A DNA stretch of 64,000 nt from Pseudorasbora parva (GCF_024679245.1 NC_090186.1:33689446-33753445), one strand, 5' to 3'. Positions 11,879-24,625 are shown, counted from the first letter of the stretch. The notes: generated from the sequence alone by a model not told the origin. Numbers and translations are program-made.

Positions 11879-13480
11879 AAATCTGGCACCGTGATCTGGA
11901 CTGGTGGCTCAGCTGTCGCGCCTGGAGTGGAAAGCGACCTCCAGATGGAGGGACGGATATCATTCGCGTCATCATTACACTCACTGACTTACTCCACAAA
12001 TTGTAAGATTCACATATTTGCACATGAGGATTTGTTTTCTAGGTTTAGAAAAGTGTAATTATGACAGATGTATATGTTTGTTCTCTTCTCTTTTTTTTTT
12101 TTTTGCCAACAAAAAATGATTGAGGCCTTACTTTACTACTGTGCTGGATATGCATTCTGTGAACTTAAGAAGTGCAGCAGATTATGCATTGAATACTACT
12201 GAGTGTATAAATGTTGGGGGATTATGTCGTTTCCTTGTTTTTTTATGACATGGGTTAGTTTTTAAAGAAAACTATTATGATCTCAGCAATATTCTGTCTA
12301 TACTAGCCTCATTAGGTGATTATCAAATGTATGGCATACTTATGTTTCCTTAGTAATGATGTATTTCTGTTGTTTTAAAAGGGAGAACATTTCTTTTTCT
12401 CTAACATTCCTATCCAGGGTAACACTATTGTGCCTGTTAAGATTTTTACAAGTGTTAATACGGGAGCTCTCATACTATATAAATATATATATATAAATAT
12501 ATATGTGTATACTTAGATCTACAGCATGATATATTTTTATGGTCTACTGATTGTGACATCATTAAGAAAATGTATTGGGATTGTGTACCTATGTTTTGGT
12601 TTAAAACTTTTACGACCCCCTAGAAAAGAGAAATTGGCTTCAACAAGCAGCGCCGTTTCATCATACAAATGTAAGAAATCCATTTGGCAAATTTGGCTCA
12701 GGTTTAATGGCGGGGAGTACCGGTGCTTTTGTTCTGCAGGTACGCCCCCTGAAATTAAAAAAGGTCCATTTGGCTTTTTTGGCATTAACCTCTCCTGCGG
12801 CTTCTACATTTGTTAACTAGTTAAAGCATCTGGCATGATGAAATGTAGCTGTTGAGCAATGAACGCCTCCGGTTATATAATGGTGGTTTGTACAGGGGGA
12901 AGTAATTGCTCTATGAAGATTATTTTTACTATTCTTCTCACCGCATTGTTATTAACAGCTGCGCTTTAGAAGCACTGTTGAACAAAATGGATCTTTTAGT
13001 CAATTGGTTCTGACCATAGAAACTAGGAGTAAATGATACACTCTCATGAACACTGAAGTGTGCCCATTCCTCAGGCCCTTTTAACCCTTAAGCTGGAAAT
13101 CCATTTTTAAAAGCATTCCTGTGCAGGGATTCTTTGTTTGTCTCTGTGTGTGAGTGTGTGGGAGTTGATGCAGTAGGATGACAGGTTGATCCCTAAAGCA
13201 ATAAACTGACCAATCTTTTTGGTTTCCATTTCTTCATGTCAAATTCATATATTCCTGTTCTGATGCAGCGACTTCACAGGATCTCTTATGAAAGTACATG
13301 GGAAAGGAGTCATCTATGTTGTCTGAAATTGGGTAGAACACATTCCATTTTATTATTATATTTCTTAAGATCTGTTGTGCACTCACAACATCTATCAAAA
13401 AGATCTTGTTTACATGATTTAAATCCTGAATTGCATGAGCTGAGATTTTTTTTTTTTTTTTTTCAAACTAAATAAATATC
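11879..13480 (+). other. cd2ap: Probable cd2ap 3' UTR and candidate poly(A) signals
   Basis: Sequence downstream of the cd2ap stop holds no credible exon. AATAAA hexamers at 13200-13205 and 13471-13476 are the first obvious poly(A) signals, which would give a 3' UTR of about 1.3-1.6 kb. Which is used cannot be told from sequence. The short ORFs at 12526-12816 on both strands have no recognisable domain. Confidence 0.45.
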
Positions 13481-15050
13481 ATGTTTATTTACAGAGATTG
13501 TTGTGGTTATTAAGGTGTTCAAGATTTGTATATTTTATGTTTGGCTTTTTTTCCCCTGAATAACCTGAAATGGATTTCTTTTAAGGTTTAGTAAGACTTT
13601 TTTTTTAATGATTTTGAGTCTCATATGCACTCAAAAAAAAACAAATGATATGTAGGATTTACTTTTTTTTGTTGTTGTTTCAACAGGTTCCACGTGACTG
13701 GTTTATGTTGAATTTAATTAACATTGTTTATTTCAGTAAACTTACGGTTTTTATATAAGGTTAATTCAATGCCATTTAGTTGAATCAGGTTATCATTCTT
13801 AATTTTGTCCAGAACTAAATTCAGTTATTCTAAAAATGAATATTAAACAAAAACCATCACAAGTAATCCAGTTTAATTACAATTTAATTTACAAACGTTA
13901 TCTCACAAGAAAACCTTTTACAAAATCGTATTGGCTAGCCAAAAGATGGTTTTATATCCATTTTTATATATTTTATTTGATGGTTATATCCATTGCATAC
14001 CCAAAGTAGTTGTTTATTATTATTAAATCAGCTTTAATTGTTATTAGCAGGTCCTTATGCCAAGCACACCCCAAAAACAATAACATAACACAAACTTTTT
14101 AAATGCCAACAATACAGAGCATTAAATATTAAAAAGTCTCCTTTGTCTAATCTTGTTAAAAATGCATAAAATAGTAGAAATGTTTTCAGTGTAGTTTTCA
14201 CAACACAGAAATGAAAGTATATTTTAATTTCCATCAATAAAAGTCCAATTTTGTTTGAATTAGTTCTATATAGCCCTCATTGACTGTAATGGTGGTAAAT
14301 GAGGACATGCAAATTAGATGAGATTTCACTTGAGGAATGTAAATGTTTTACTTTTAAATGTGACTAAAAGAAAGATGTTCCAAATCAATTCTTAATGTCT
14401 GGAGGTCATATTTATTCAGCCTTTTAGCTCTATTGTTGACACATGTTAATTCGATAAGGGAGCATGGGTATTTTGTGAGGTTTTAATAATTATTCCAAGG
14501 CATGAAATTCCTGGAAACTCTCCAATCATCAGAGCATCCGTTGAGCTGGTCAGAGCCGGCTTACATCTCTGCAGCAGCTTGACAGAGCAATGCCTGTATA
14601 CATGAGATGCTATGTCTGTTTCACCACAGATCCATCTAATCCATCACTAATCGTATGTAACAAAGCCAGTCAGTTGTCAAGATCACGTCTTTGTACAATA
14701 TACCCCCTTCAAAAGTCAGCTGCAGCCATTCAGACCCCTGCAATAGCACTAATATGACACTTTAAGCTGCACTTACTCTTTCAAAAAATTGATGACACTG
14801 TCACCTCAATAATGCACATAATTGAAATGTGCCTGTGAGTACCTCATACGCTGTGCCTTTAACAACTATAATCGTATTGCCATAAAGAAGAAACTTTTTG
14901 AATAATGCAGGGTCGGCTCCTGACATTGGATCAGTGAAGTTGCTGCAATTTGATAGGGAAATGAACTTAATTTATACAACTTGCGTATTAAAATATATTA
15001 GTCTATGTATAAATTAACATTACACACAGATACTGATTATCTGTTCATTA
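13481..15050. other. AT-rich intergenic stretch
   Basis: I see no exon, transposon end or tandem repeat here. It is AT-rich with scattered A and T runs. Confidence 0.6.
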
Positions 15051-16607
15051 TGGCACCTATTGGATGGGATCCTCAAAGTTGATGAGTCTGAAGCAGGAAA
15101 AATGGGTAAGTATAAGGATTTGAGCGAGTTTGACAGGGTCAAATTGTGATGCTAGATGAGGTCAGAGCATCTCCAAAACTGCAGCTCTTGTGGGGTGCTC
15201 ACGGTCTGCATGCAGTGGTCAGTATCCAGTGGTCTAAGAAAGAAACAGTGGTGAACAGGGCCATGGATGGCCAAGGCTCATTGATGCACGTGGGGAGTGG
15301 AGGCTGGCCTGTGTGGTCCGATCAAACAGTGGAGCAACTTTAGGTTAAATTTAAATTTAATTTTGACTTTAGGTTGCTGAAGAAGTCATTGCTGGTTCTG
15401 ATAGAAAGGTCTCAGAATACACAGTGCATTGCAGTCTGTTGCGTATGGGGCTGAATTACTGCAGACCAGTCAGGGTGCCCATGTTGACCCCTGTCCACCG
15501 CCGAAAGCAACACCAGTGATCCTTTGGGCAATGTTCTGCTGTTAAACCTTGGGTCCTTCCATCCATGTGAATGTTACTTTGACACGTTTTTTATTTTATT
15601 TATTTATTTATTTAATTGGGACAGTGCATGTTAATGAACACAACATGGAATGCATGCATGTAAACATGCCGGATTGTAGCCTAGGGCTATTTTCCATTCG
15701 TAGTCCCACGAGCTAAGGTCACATAGCTCACAAAATGTCCTATAAACTATATTTACATAAGGATCAAAGATTAATTTGTCATCAGAAATACATCCATATG
15801 CACGTGACAAAATACAAAAGTTAAAATAAGACGCAACATACTCACTAATGTGTGCAACTTTGGTTTGGCCATAACTATTTCTTTAATTGGACTTTGAACA
15901 AACTATATGTAGAGCATTCTCTCAGTGTTAGAGGAAGACTATTCCACATGTTCCCACCTCGGACAGACAGGACTGTCTGTCCAAAGGTGGTATACCTGTG
16001 GGGTATTATCAAGTCTCCTCTGGTGGAGGCTCGCGTGGTCCTTTGTGAAGAATCTTTAGTTTTGATAAAATCCTTCAGAGGTGAAGGAGCGAGGGAATGT
16101 AAAACCTTGTAAATCTGACAGGCCATTTTCAAATTGATCATATTCTGAAAACCCAATATGTTTTTTCAAAACATGACAGTAGTGATGTGATACTGATTTT
16201 TTATCAAATATTTTAATGCCTTTTTGTAGAGACTTGCTACGGTTTGGAGTGTTGCTGGGCATGCAAGAGACCAGGTAGTCAAGCAATAGTCAAAATGAGA
16301 AATAATCATTGTAAAAAAAATATGTTTTAGCCACACCCACGGTTAAATTATTGTGAATATGTCTAAAATTTTGAAGATTGAATTTGACAACTTGTGCTAC
16401 TTTTTTTACATGACTTTTGAAGCAAAATGTTCGATCAAGGACTACCCCAAGATATTTAAATTCTGACACCAGTTCAAGTTCCATTCCATTCAAGGTACGT
16501 TACACCTACCTAAGCATTGTTGCAGACCATTTACACCATTTCATGGAAACGATATTCCCTGGTGGCTGTGGCCTCTTTCAGCAGGATAATGCGCCCTGCA
16601 ACAAAGT
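15051..16607 (+). mobile_element. Tc1-like relic (family 4) split by a LINE fragment
   Basis: The left part (15051-15582) reads a decayed Tc1 transposase N-terminus (KDLSEFDRV-like near 15115, then DEVRASPKLQLLWG and SRRPVRVPMLTPVHRRK-like). The right part (16496-16607) resumes the same gene with YLSIVADHLHHF and PGGCGLFQQDNAPC, where the Asp of QQDNA is a catalytic residue. The interval between is a minus-strand LINE fragment. The same family is on the opposite strand at 33985-35065. Stops and frameshifts are many, so it is dead. Confidence 0.8.
15583..16495 (-). mobile_element. Non-LTR retrotransposon 3' fragment (L2/CR1/Rex-like), inserted in a Tc1 relic
   Basis: On the minus strand, broken frames give the C-terminal part of a reverse transcriptase: EFKYLGVVLDRTFCFKSHVK, VKFNLQNFRHIHNNL, CQIYKVLHSLAPSPL and WNSLPLTLRECSTYS. 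These match the post-catalytic region of L2/CR1-type ORF2. The 3' tail on the minus strand is an A-rich AAAT repeat (TTTA repeats at about 15595-15615 on the + strand), as expected for such elements. It is 5' truncated, with a possible short duplication (ACGT) at the two borders. It is too broken to be active. Confidence 0.78.
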
Positions 16608-16620
16608 ATTTGCTGGTATA

Positions 16621-18166
16621 CAGGTCCGTCTCAAAAAATGTGATAAAGTTCATTATTTTCCATAATGTAATGATAAAAATTAAACTTTCATATATTTTAG
16701 ATTCATTGCACACCAACTGAAATATTTCAGGTCTTTTATTGTTTTAATACTGATGATTTTGGCATACAGCTCATGAAAACCCCAAATTCCTCAATCTCAA
16801 AAAATTAGCATATCATGCAAAGGTTCTCTAAACGAGCTATTAACCTAATCATCTGAATCAACTAATTAACACTAAACACCTGCAAAAGATTCCTGAGGCT
16901 TTTAAAAACTCCCAGCCTGGTTCATTACTCAAAACCGCAATCATGGGTAAGACTGCCGACCCGACCCTGTCCAGAAGGCCATCATTGACACCCTCAAGCG
17001 AGAGGGCAGAAGACACAGAAAGAAATTTCTGAACGATTAGGTTGTTCCCAGAGTGCTGTATCAAGGCACCTCATTGGGAAGTCTGTGGGAAGGAAAAAGT
17101 GTGGCAAAAACGCAGCACAACGAGAAGAGGTGACCGGACCCTGAGGAAGATTGTGGAGAAGGACCGATTCCAGACCTTGAGGGACCTGCGGAAGCAGTGG
17201 ACTGAGTCTGGAGTAGAAACATCCAGAGCCACCGTGCACAGGCGTGTGCAGGAAATGGGCTACAGGTGCCGCATTCACCTGGTCAAGCCACTTTTGGGCT
17301 ACAGAGAAGCAGCACTGGATTGTTGCTCAGTGGTCCAAAGTACTTTTTTCGGATGAAAACAAATTTTGCATATCATTCGGAGATCAAGGTGCCAGAGTCT
17401 GGAGGAAGACTGGGGAGAAGGAAATGCCAAAATGCCTGAAGTCCAGTGTCAAGTACCCACAGTCAGTGATGGTCTGGGGTGCCATGTCAGCTGCTGGTGT
17501 TGGTCCACTGTGTTTTATCAAGGGCAGGGTCAATGCAGTTAGCTATCAGGAGATTTTGGGGCACTTCATGCTTCCATCTGCTGAAAAGCTTTATGGAGAT
17601 GAAGATTCGATTTTTCAGCACGACCTGGCACCTGCTCACAGTGCCAAAACCACTGGTAAATGGTTTACTGACCATGGTATTACTGTGCTCATTTGGCCTG
17701 CCAACTCTCCTGACCTGAACCCCATAGAGAATCTGTGGGATATTGTGAAGAGAAAGTTGAGAGACGCAAGACCCAACACTCTGGATGAGCTTATGGCCGT
17801 TATCGAAGCATCCTGGGCCTCCATAACACCTCAGCAGTGCCACAGGCTGATCGCCTCCATGCCACGCCGCATTGAAGCAGTCATTTCTGCAAAAGGATTC
17901 CCGACCAAGTATTGAGTGCATAACTGAACATAATTATTTGAAGGTTGACTTTTTTTGTATTAAAAACACTTTTCTTTTATTGGGCGAATGAAATATGCTA
18001 ATTTTTTGAGATAGGAATTTTGGGTTTTCATGAGCTGTATGCCAAAATCATCAGTATTAAAACAATAAAAGACCTGAAATATTTCAGTTGGTGTGCAATG
18101 AATCTAAAATATATGAAAGTTTAATTTGTATCATTACATTATGGAAAATAAAGAAACTTTTATATA
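16621..18166 (+). mobile_element. Tc1-like element (family 1), copy lacking an intact right end
   Basis: The left terminal repeat begins CAGGTCCGTCTCAAAAAATG after TA (16619-16620). The leader, transposase remnant and 3' subterminal region follow, in the same order as in the 9274-10622 copy. At the right the usual TTGAGAAGGACCTG terminus is replaced by a short TA run. The element is bounded by a 15-bp inverted repeat (16606-16620 and 18167-18181) that is not part of the Tc1 sequence. Confidence 0.85.
16943..17915 (+). pseudogene. Tc1-family transposase pseudogene
   Basis: The start is ATG 16943 (MGKTADPTL) and the stop TGA 17913-17915. The N-terminal helix-turn-helix region (RTLRKIVEKDRFQTLRDLRK) and the catalytic region (VLFSDENKF, FQHDLAPAHSAK, LNPIENLWD) are both present with the catalytic Asp, Asp, Glu. 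A deletion near 17290, where the family copy at 10150 keeps extra coding sequence, and a frameshift put the halves in different frames (17042-17356 and 17244-17915). The C-terminal 200 residues are otherwise uninterrupted. Confidence 0.9.
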
Positions 18167-18297
18167 TATACCAGCAAATACATGCTGTTCTTTTATAATG
18201 TATTACAGTTTCCAGAAGAAGAAAAAAGTCATAAGGATACAAAATTGACAACAATAAGAAGACCTGATCAGAATGATCCTGTGATACTGAAGTCTGC

Positions 18298-20307
18298 TAG
18301 CCTAGAAATCTAGACGCACCGCGAGTGTCGTCTAGCTAGCAACTTTCTTCTGAGCTGTAATCGCCAAACTCTTGCTGGGCCAATCACATCATGTATAGAG
18401 TCGGTGGGCGGGGCCATAATGACGACGGCCGAGTTGCGTTTGCGTGCTTCTAGTAAACAGAAACAAGCGAACGGTGGTCTTTCGTATCAGCTTTGACCAC
18501 GACTCTTGAAGACTTGGAGTTAAGCTTTTCTCTGAGAAAAGAACAAAGAACGGCACTGAAGTTATTCTTAAAAAGGGCGTATAAAAGGTTCTGTGTGCCT
18601 CAAAAGAGGACTTGTATATTCCTTCACACACATACGAGCGTGTCAATATATCGCTTAATGCCATTGCGGAGAGAGACTATTCTTTCCGGTGAAATCACAA
18701 AACAAAATGCACACAAACGTGTCCCTGCTTTTAATATACAATCATTGAAGAACATCTTTGATTTTAATAAAGGGGAAAACACGAATTGATAGGTAAAAAA
18801 GCCACCCACAAATAGTCTATACACAAAGCATCCGGCTGTCTTTGAGTTCACATGAACAACAGTTAAAGTTACTCGTCAGGCTACAGAAGAATACCATAAT
18901 TCCTAGGCTTAGAACATCGATAGTCACACATTCCCATATCAACCCAGCCACAATAACATGCCTTAACACAGAATTGACCACAGAGGCCTGGGGTCAGCTT
19001 CCTTTGCTGTTCATCCAGAAATCCAAGATCAAGAAGTTTATGGATATTCGTTTATGTTTTTTTTCTACAAATCTTTGCGTTGACATGTACTGTTCGGTAC
19101 ATGTCAACGCAAAGATTCGTAGAAAAAAACAAACATGAGTGGAATTTGAACCGCAGCGCCACCACACCTTGATGATCATGACAAGAACAGCATAGTTATC
19201 TTTATTGAAGTGAATTAGATTTAAATCGTCGTCATGCATGAATTAATTTATATATTTTTAGCAATTTGACATATAATAATCCACGATGATTACATTACAC
19301 AAAACTGAAATTGCACCTCAAAATAACACAGAGTCAATATTTTTTGAGACCCCTAAAATTTCCAAGGGGGTAATCTAGCACTCGGAAAGCGTTCCACCCA
19401 TAGGGGCTGCCATTGCTAACCAAGCCATCACCTGCTGTTAGCATCCCATTGACTCCCATTCATTTTTGAGTCACTTTGACAGTGAATAACTTTACATCAG
19501 AGGCGTTTAAAGACTCGATTTGTCTATTGTTTATTTCTAAAGAAACACAACAATGCATAAAAGGCTCTGTTACCTTGTATCTTACACTATCGCCCCGCAG
19601 AAGCTGTTTTTGTAAAAATAGGCTAACTATTGCGTCATAACCAACGCGACTCTGTGGCACAGTTGAGAAATTACCGTATAGACCTGAGGAGATGCTCGCA
19701 GGCAATCTTTTACTGTCTATGAGACAGTCGGGGAGACGTGGAGACATAAAGTCTGATAAAGTCAAGGGAGAAGAATGGGGAGAAGCCCATAGTGAGCCAA
19801 AAGCAACGGGAGAAAATATTTAAACAACGTGATTCAGCTTTCACTTTCCACAACTACTAGAAGACCTACAGCTGTCAGACAGGAGGCTCACGTCACATCT
19901 ACGTCGTCAAGCTCAGTCTGAGCCTGCACAGTTCGCTCAGCCATCAGGAAGTGAGTGCTCCTATACTGACATCACATTCCGCCGTTGATGTCAATGGGAT
20001 AGCTCTGTCCATTTCTTTTACTGTCTATGAAAATTTCACAAATCACGTTTTCAGGGGAGCCCCATGTCTTATTTAGGGGATCCGAGCTCCCCCTAGCTCC
20101 CCCATAGTTAGCACCCTGTTGCAAATGTTTAATCTATCAACAAGCTCTGCTTCACCTTCGTTGCTCTGAATGGTTGTAGCACTGGTAGCTCTATCCTATC
20201 GCGTGCAGAGGAGTTTGAAAGACAACCGTTTATCCCGCCCCTCGGATTGAGCCCTGTCAATGGTGAGTTTCCAGACCAAACTTCTTGATGTGGGTCTGGC
20301 TTGTCAG
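18298..20307 (-). mobile_element. Repeat family A, long copy (reverse orientation)
   Basis: It begins TAGCCTAGAAATCTAGACGC and ends GGTCTGGCTTGTCAG, which are the two ends of the shorter copies at 30464-30981 and 57588-58132 read in reverse. The last four bases (GCTA) are missing, so no target duplication can be checked. About 280 bp at each end match the short copies. The ~1.5 kb interior (about 18573-20117) is absent from them, so the short copies look like internal-deletion derivatives, or this copy has gained an insertion. No transposase frame is seen. Confidence 0.75.
19059..19128. repeat. Near-perfect 32-bp hairpin with 6-base loop
   Basis: Arms 19059-19090 and 19097-19128 are inverse complements with one mismatch, separated by TGTTCG. 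The inner stem contains TTGCGTTGACATGTAC and its complement. It lies inside the interior of the long family A copy. Confidence 0.9.
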
Positions 20308-22857
20308 CATACCTGTCAATACCCGTTTTTGCCGGGAGTCTCCCGTATTTCACACCCATCCCCCGCCCCCTCCCGTTTTGTAATTTCTCCCGGAAATCTC
20401 CCGTAATTCGTTCTTTGAATAATCACAAATATGTTATTCCAAGGTTGTTCAGTTGTCAGATCTTGTATGAAACGCCGAATCATTACAATCGACACATCAC
20501 ACAAATTTCAAACCATAAAGAGTCTGGGATCGTGACGTAAACAACGAAATGCATTTTGGGACTTTAGGTCACGGAGGCCGCTGTCGGTGTTGTATAGGAA
20601 ATTGACGCTTTTAGTTCTAAAAGTAGATCTAGTTAAAAAAGTTACAATGGTGAACGTGTGTTGTGTCATTAACTGCCATAATCGCACTCACGACCGGAGT
20701 GGAAACCTAATCATAAATTGAGTGTGATTGTTTAGCTTTCCCTCCTGGAAACAGCACATTGGATCTCATTCGTGGACTTAGTGGATCAGCGAATGTGTAG
20801 TAGTGTAGGTAGACGTAAAAACTTGTGTTAGATAGTTAAAAACACATTCTAATGGTGTACGCTTGCTGTGTTATGGACAGCTATAACCGCTCTCGCGAAC
20901 TGCGTGGGGGAAAAACCCCTCAAATGACGCGCAATTTTTCAGTTTACCAGCTTGGAAACAACAGGTGAAGGTGATAGTAAACCTTAATGAAAATAAACAT
21001 ATTACCCAAAATGTGTCTTTATAATTTGGTTTTATTTGTTATTCATAACAGATATATTACAGATGTATGATTTCTGAACCGCATATGCGTAGGCCATAAA
21101 TAATGTAAACACATCTGGAATTCTTCATTGCTTCTCTAAGTCGAAGTGTAATTTTATTGTTTAGTTTGCCTCGCGTCCATTAGAAAACACAGAGGGGCGG
21201 CTATACTGGGGCCGGTCACCGGGGGCGATCGAGGCGCGAAAGCTTCAGTAAATGAGAGGGAGACTGCAGGCTTGCCTCGACCTGGCAACCTGGTTTCGCT
21301 GTTGATATCATAGACTGTAAAAAATATGGACGTAGTGTCCGTGACGTCACCCATAGGATTCCGATAAGCCGTTCTGAAGCTTAAAGTAGGGGCGAGCTGG
21401 GCGTTGCCATCTTGTGAGCGAGTCATCGCATGTCACTCCCGGATAACAGAAAATGGGCAAAAAGGCGGGATGTGCGCGGAGCGGAGGTGACGCAATAACT
21501 TTAGACGGCAGATAAATGGCTATCCACCTGTAACCACGCCCTTAATTATGCAGAACTTTAAGGCTTTATATAAGCCAATTATAAGCCAATATTTATATTT
21601 ATTTATAAGCCAAAACCACAATTTGTACCAGGCTGTAAACATGTTTTTTTCTGCTTTAAAGTTGAGAATTTTAACATGGGGCTCAATGAGATTCTGCTCC
21701 CTGCTGGAGCCTGTCCCTAGTGGCCAGTTGAGGAATTGCAGTTTACATTACTTCCGTATTGGCTTCAAGAGAGATCGCGGGAGGTTGCCGCTTGGTTGAT
21801 ATCTGCGCAGGGCGCGGGAAGTTGTGTCAACCTCATTAGTAGAAACCATGGTAGAAACGGGAGAAGACTCAGCTGGTAAATATTTATTTTCTCTAATCCC
21901 CTGCCCTGACTAGTGTTACATTATATGATTACGAGTTTATTCGTGCAAATGCTTTTAAACCACTTAAGAGCGACAAGACAAAGAGAACGTGCTGTATGAA
22001 AAACTCACACAACGCCCTTCATAAAAACAGCCTTAAAAAAGTTAAATAACGTCTTAAATTAGTTTAAAGAGGTGTGAGAAAATGAGACGTGTACGCATCA
22101 TTTGCGACAGCCGACAGCGGAAGATCTTTTAAAGTGTCAGTAACAATTTATGTATATTTCCTACTTGTTAAGTTCTTGAGCACAGAAATGTAACTTATCA
22201 TGGGTGTATGTAAGGATTGTTTTAAATTCACTTAAGTAAAACGTTTTTTTTTTAAAGCTTAATAAATGTCAATGTGTTATTTTATTTAAGTGTGAATTAA
22301 ATACTATTTCATAGAGCCATCAGAAGCTGTATTATCAGTGATACTGGCCTAAAAAGATAAAAAGGTTCCATTAAACAAATATTTATGTTGTTTCTACATT
22401 AATTTGGAGGTAATATTTAAAAATAAAAAAGTGTTTTTAATGGCAATTAATTAAGATTAATAATTTTAATGAATAATTAAAATGAATGTATTAATTTATA
22501 TTAACGAAGGAACATATTAATTAATATTAATATAAATTAATTAATATAGACTCTCCCAAAATCGGGTCACTTTACTCACATTAATAAATAACATTTTATT
22601 ATTATAAATACAAAAAATAAAATAAAATAGTTTTTTAAGTTATTGTAACAAAATTTAAAATTGTAATGTTTTTAAAACATTTTTAAAAATCGAACCAATG
22701 CCAATCTTTTGAATGGTAGTGTATGTAAATATCTTCTTTCATGTTCTCAGTGTTCAGAAATGTCACTGCATGTCATAGAATAAAGATGTGTCTTCATGGG
22801 CATAGTGACCATCATTAGAAGGCGTTTCTGCATGCTATAAGCCGTTTATTGTTAATC

Positions 22858-22858
<1 letters not shown>
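20308..22858. other. Intergenic DNA with unclassified repeat pieces
   Basis: About 20310-20410 repeats CTCCCGT/TCCCGG words (GGGAGTCTCCCGTATTT) and looks like one end of a dispersed element. About 21311-21470 starts TAGACTGTAAAAAATATGGA and shares the GTGACGTCACCCATAGGA word seen near 11212. The rest, especially 22260-22720, is very AT-rich. I see no exon. Confidence 0.4.

Positions 22859-22889
<31 letters not shown>
22859..22889 (+). repeat. Homopolymer of about 31 T
   Basis: An uninterrupted T tract. On the minus strand it would be a poly(A), possibly a retroposon tail, but no element body is recognised beside it. Confidence 0.9.
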
Positions 22890-22890
<1 letters not shown>

Positions 22891-23865
22891 AGAATGATGT
22901 AAAGGAATGAATTCGCCACAATGATGCGCTCACAACATTCAAAAAAAGGGTAGCTTTATTTAGTCAGTCAGCTGACAGCTCATGAACTTGAGGCATTCTC
23001 AGAGAGTTGTTTTGTGCTCTTTCCTAGAAAGCCTTCTTCAAACTCGTGACAATCAATGGTGTCCATTAATTTGTCTGGTAATGTGCAACTTGTCTTGTAA
23101 TGTGAAATGTTTTTTAATTCTATGGTCGTGGCCACATCCGTAGTGATGGATTCATGTGTTTTTTTGTTTTGTTTTTGGCACCCTTGAACTGTTACAAACA
23201 GAGGTGACACGGAGAACTGGAGACAGTGGTAAACAGAGTTTATTAAACAGAACCAGGATATGAGCAGAAGAGTTGAGAGATGGCAGGTTGAATCCAAGGG
23301 GAAGGACACAATGGTAAAACTGTATGTCTTTGTTTGCAGGAGTTCAGGAGATTGGGACACTGAAGCGATGGAGACAGGGAGCCAGGAGACAAGACAAGAA
23401 GGAGCTCGGGAGACAAGGAGAACAGGTAAGTATGCAGGTGAGTCCGTAGAAGCAAGCAGTAGCGTGAGCGTGTGCAAACGCGACCGGACAGTGACTGAGT
23501 GAATGCGTTGGGTTTAAGTGAAGGAGGTGACTGCAGTGAGATGAAGTGCAGGTGTGTGAAATCAGTATTCTGGGGATTGTTATCGTTGTGTCTGGGAAAG
23601 GGTGGATCCTGGCGTGCTTGTAACATAAACCAGACAGAATTAAAATTTCTCAGAAACAGGAGCATATGATTCAGGTTCTATAGGATTGCATGACTAAGGG
23701 ATTTCCAAAACTTGACAGGGTAACATTATTTTGTAGTGTTGGTTGATCACACGTGATTCGATTTATGATTCATGGGTTTTTGCTACAAAAAAAGCTCTTG
23801 TATTGGGCCTAAATGCTTTAACATTTTTTTTTTTGTCCTGCAAGAAAAATGTACTTACTTAGGAT
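22890..23865. other. Unclassified, possibly repeat-derived region
   Basis: About 23195-23630 is GC-richer and purine-rich (many AGGAG, GGAGAC words), with open frames on both strands up to 165 codons (minus 22980-23477) whose translations are Ser/Leu/Pro-rich and domain-free. This looks like a dispersed repeat rather than a gene. No ends were identified. Confidence 0.4.
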
Positions 23866-23869
23866 TGTT

Positions 23870-24430
23870 CACTGCACCAAAAGTATATTTAGAGGAACTT
23901 TAACTATAGTTCAAGTCGCATGATGTTTGTTTATAGACCACAAGACATAATACTAACTGAATTTACACAAAAAGATCCCGTTTCAAAAGTTTACACTTGA
24001 TTCTTAATTCTTAATAGTGTGTGTTGTTACTTAGATGATCAAAAGCTGCAAACATTCACTGATGATCAAGGCAACACAACACATTAAGAGTAAGTGTAAA
24101 ACATTGAACGGGTTAACTTGAAATTGCCCTGCAGAAGCTGCATAAAATACATATTTTCCAGAAGACAAAATAAGAACAATTTCCCCCATATCATCCATTG
24201 CAAATGTTTATTCCCCCAAGAATTTGAATGCATTGCGTTTCCTTCTGGAGCATCAGTGAATAATTTCAACTGTAATTGTTGTGTATGAGTCCCTCAGTTA
24301 TCATCAGTGTGAAAATATGGATCTCAAAAATCATACAATGCTGAAAAGGGTAAAAATATACAGAAGACGGTTGGAAACCCAAAGAATGTGCTGGACCTGG
24401 AGCATTTTTCTGAAGTGGGCATGACTGCTC
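23870..24430. repeat. Degraded foldback repeat, same family as 45215-46193
   Basis: Shared words include TTCCTTCTGGAGCATCAGTG, TGAGTCCCTCAGTTATC, TGGATCTCAAAAATCATA and GATCCCGTTTCAAAAGTTTA-like ends, in the same order as in the foldback at 45.2-46.2 kb. It is a non-coding and heavily diverged copy. Confidence 0.65.
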
Positions 24431-24625
24431 AGGACAAACATGAGACTACTATACAACAAAGAGTGCAATATGCTGATAAAATATTTTAGAGCTGAGCAGA
24501 ACTGAACTAAACTATTCCATATTTTATTAGAATAGTTACATAATAGTTTTTAAATATGATTTTTTAAGATTTTTTAATGGCCTGATAATCACAATTTAAT
24601 AATAGCCAATTTAATTACCTAAATA

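Noticed and set aside
12526..12816. Overlapping 96- and 82-codon frames on opposite strands downstream of cd2ap
   Set aside because: No recognisable domain; lies in the probable 3' UTR.
22980..23665. Open frames of 165 and 140 codons on the minus strand
   Set aside because: Low-complexity Ser/Leu/Pro translations, overlapping in different frames, no domain and no splice context; probably repeat-derived.
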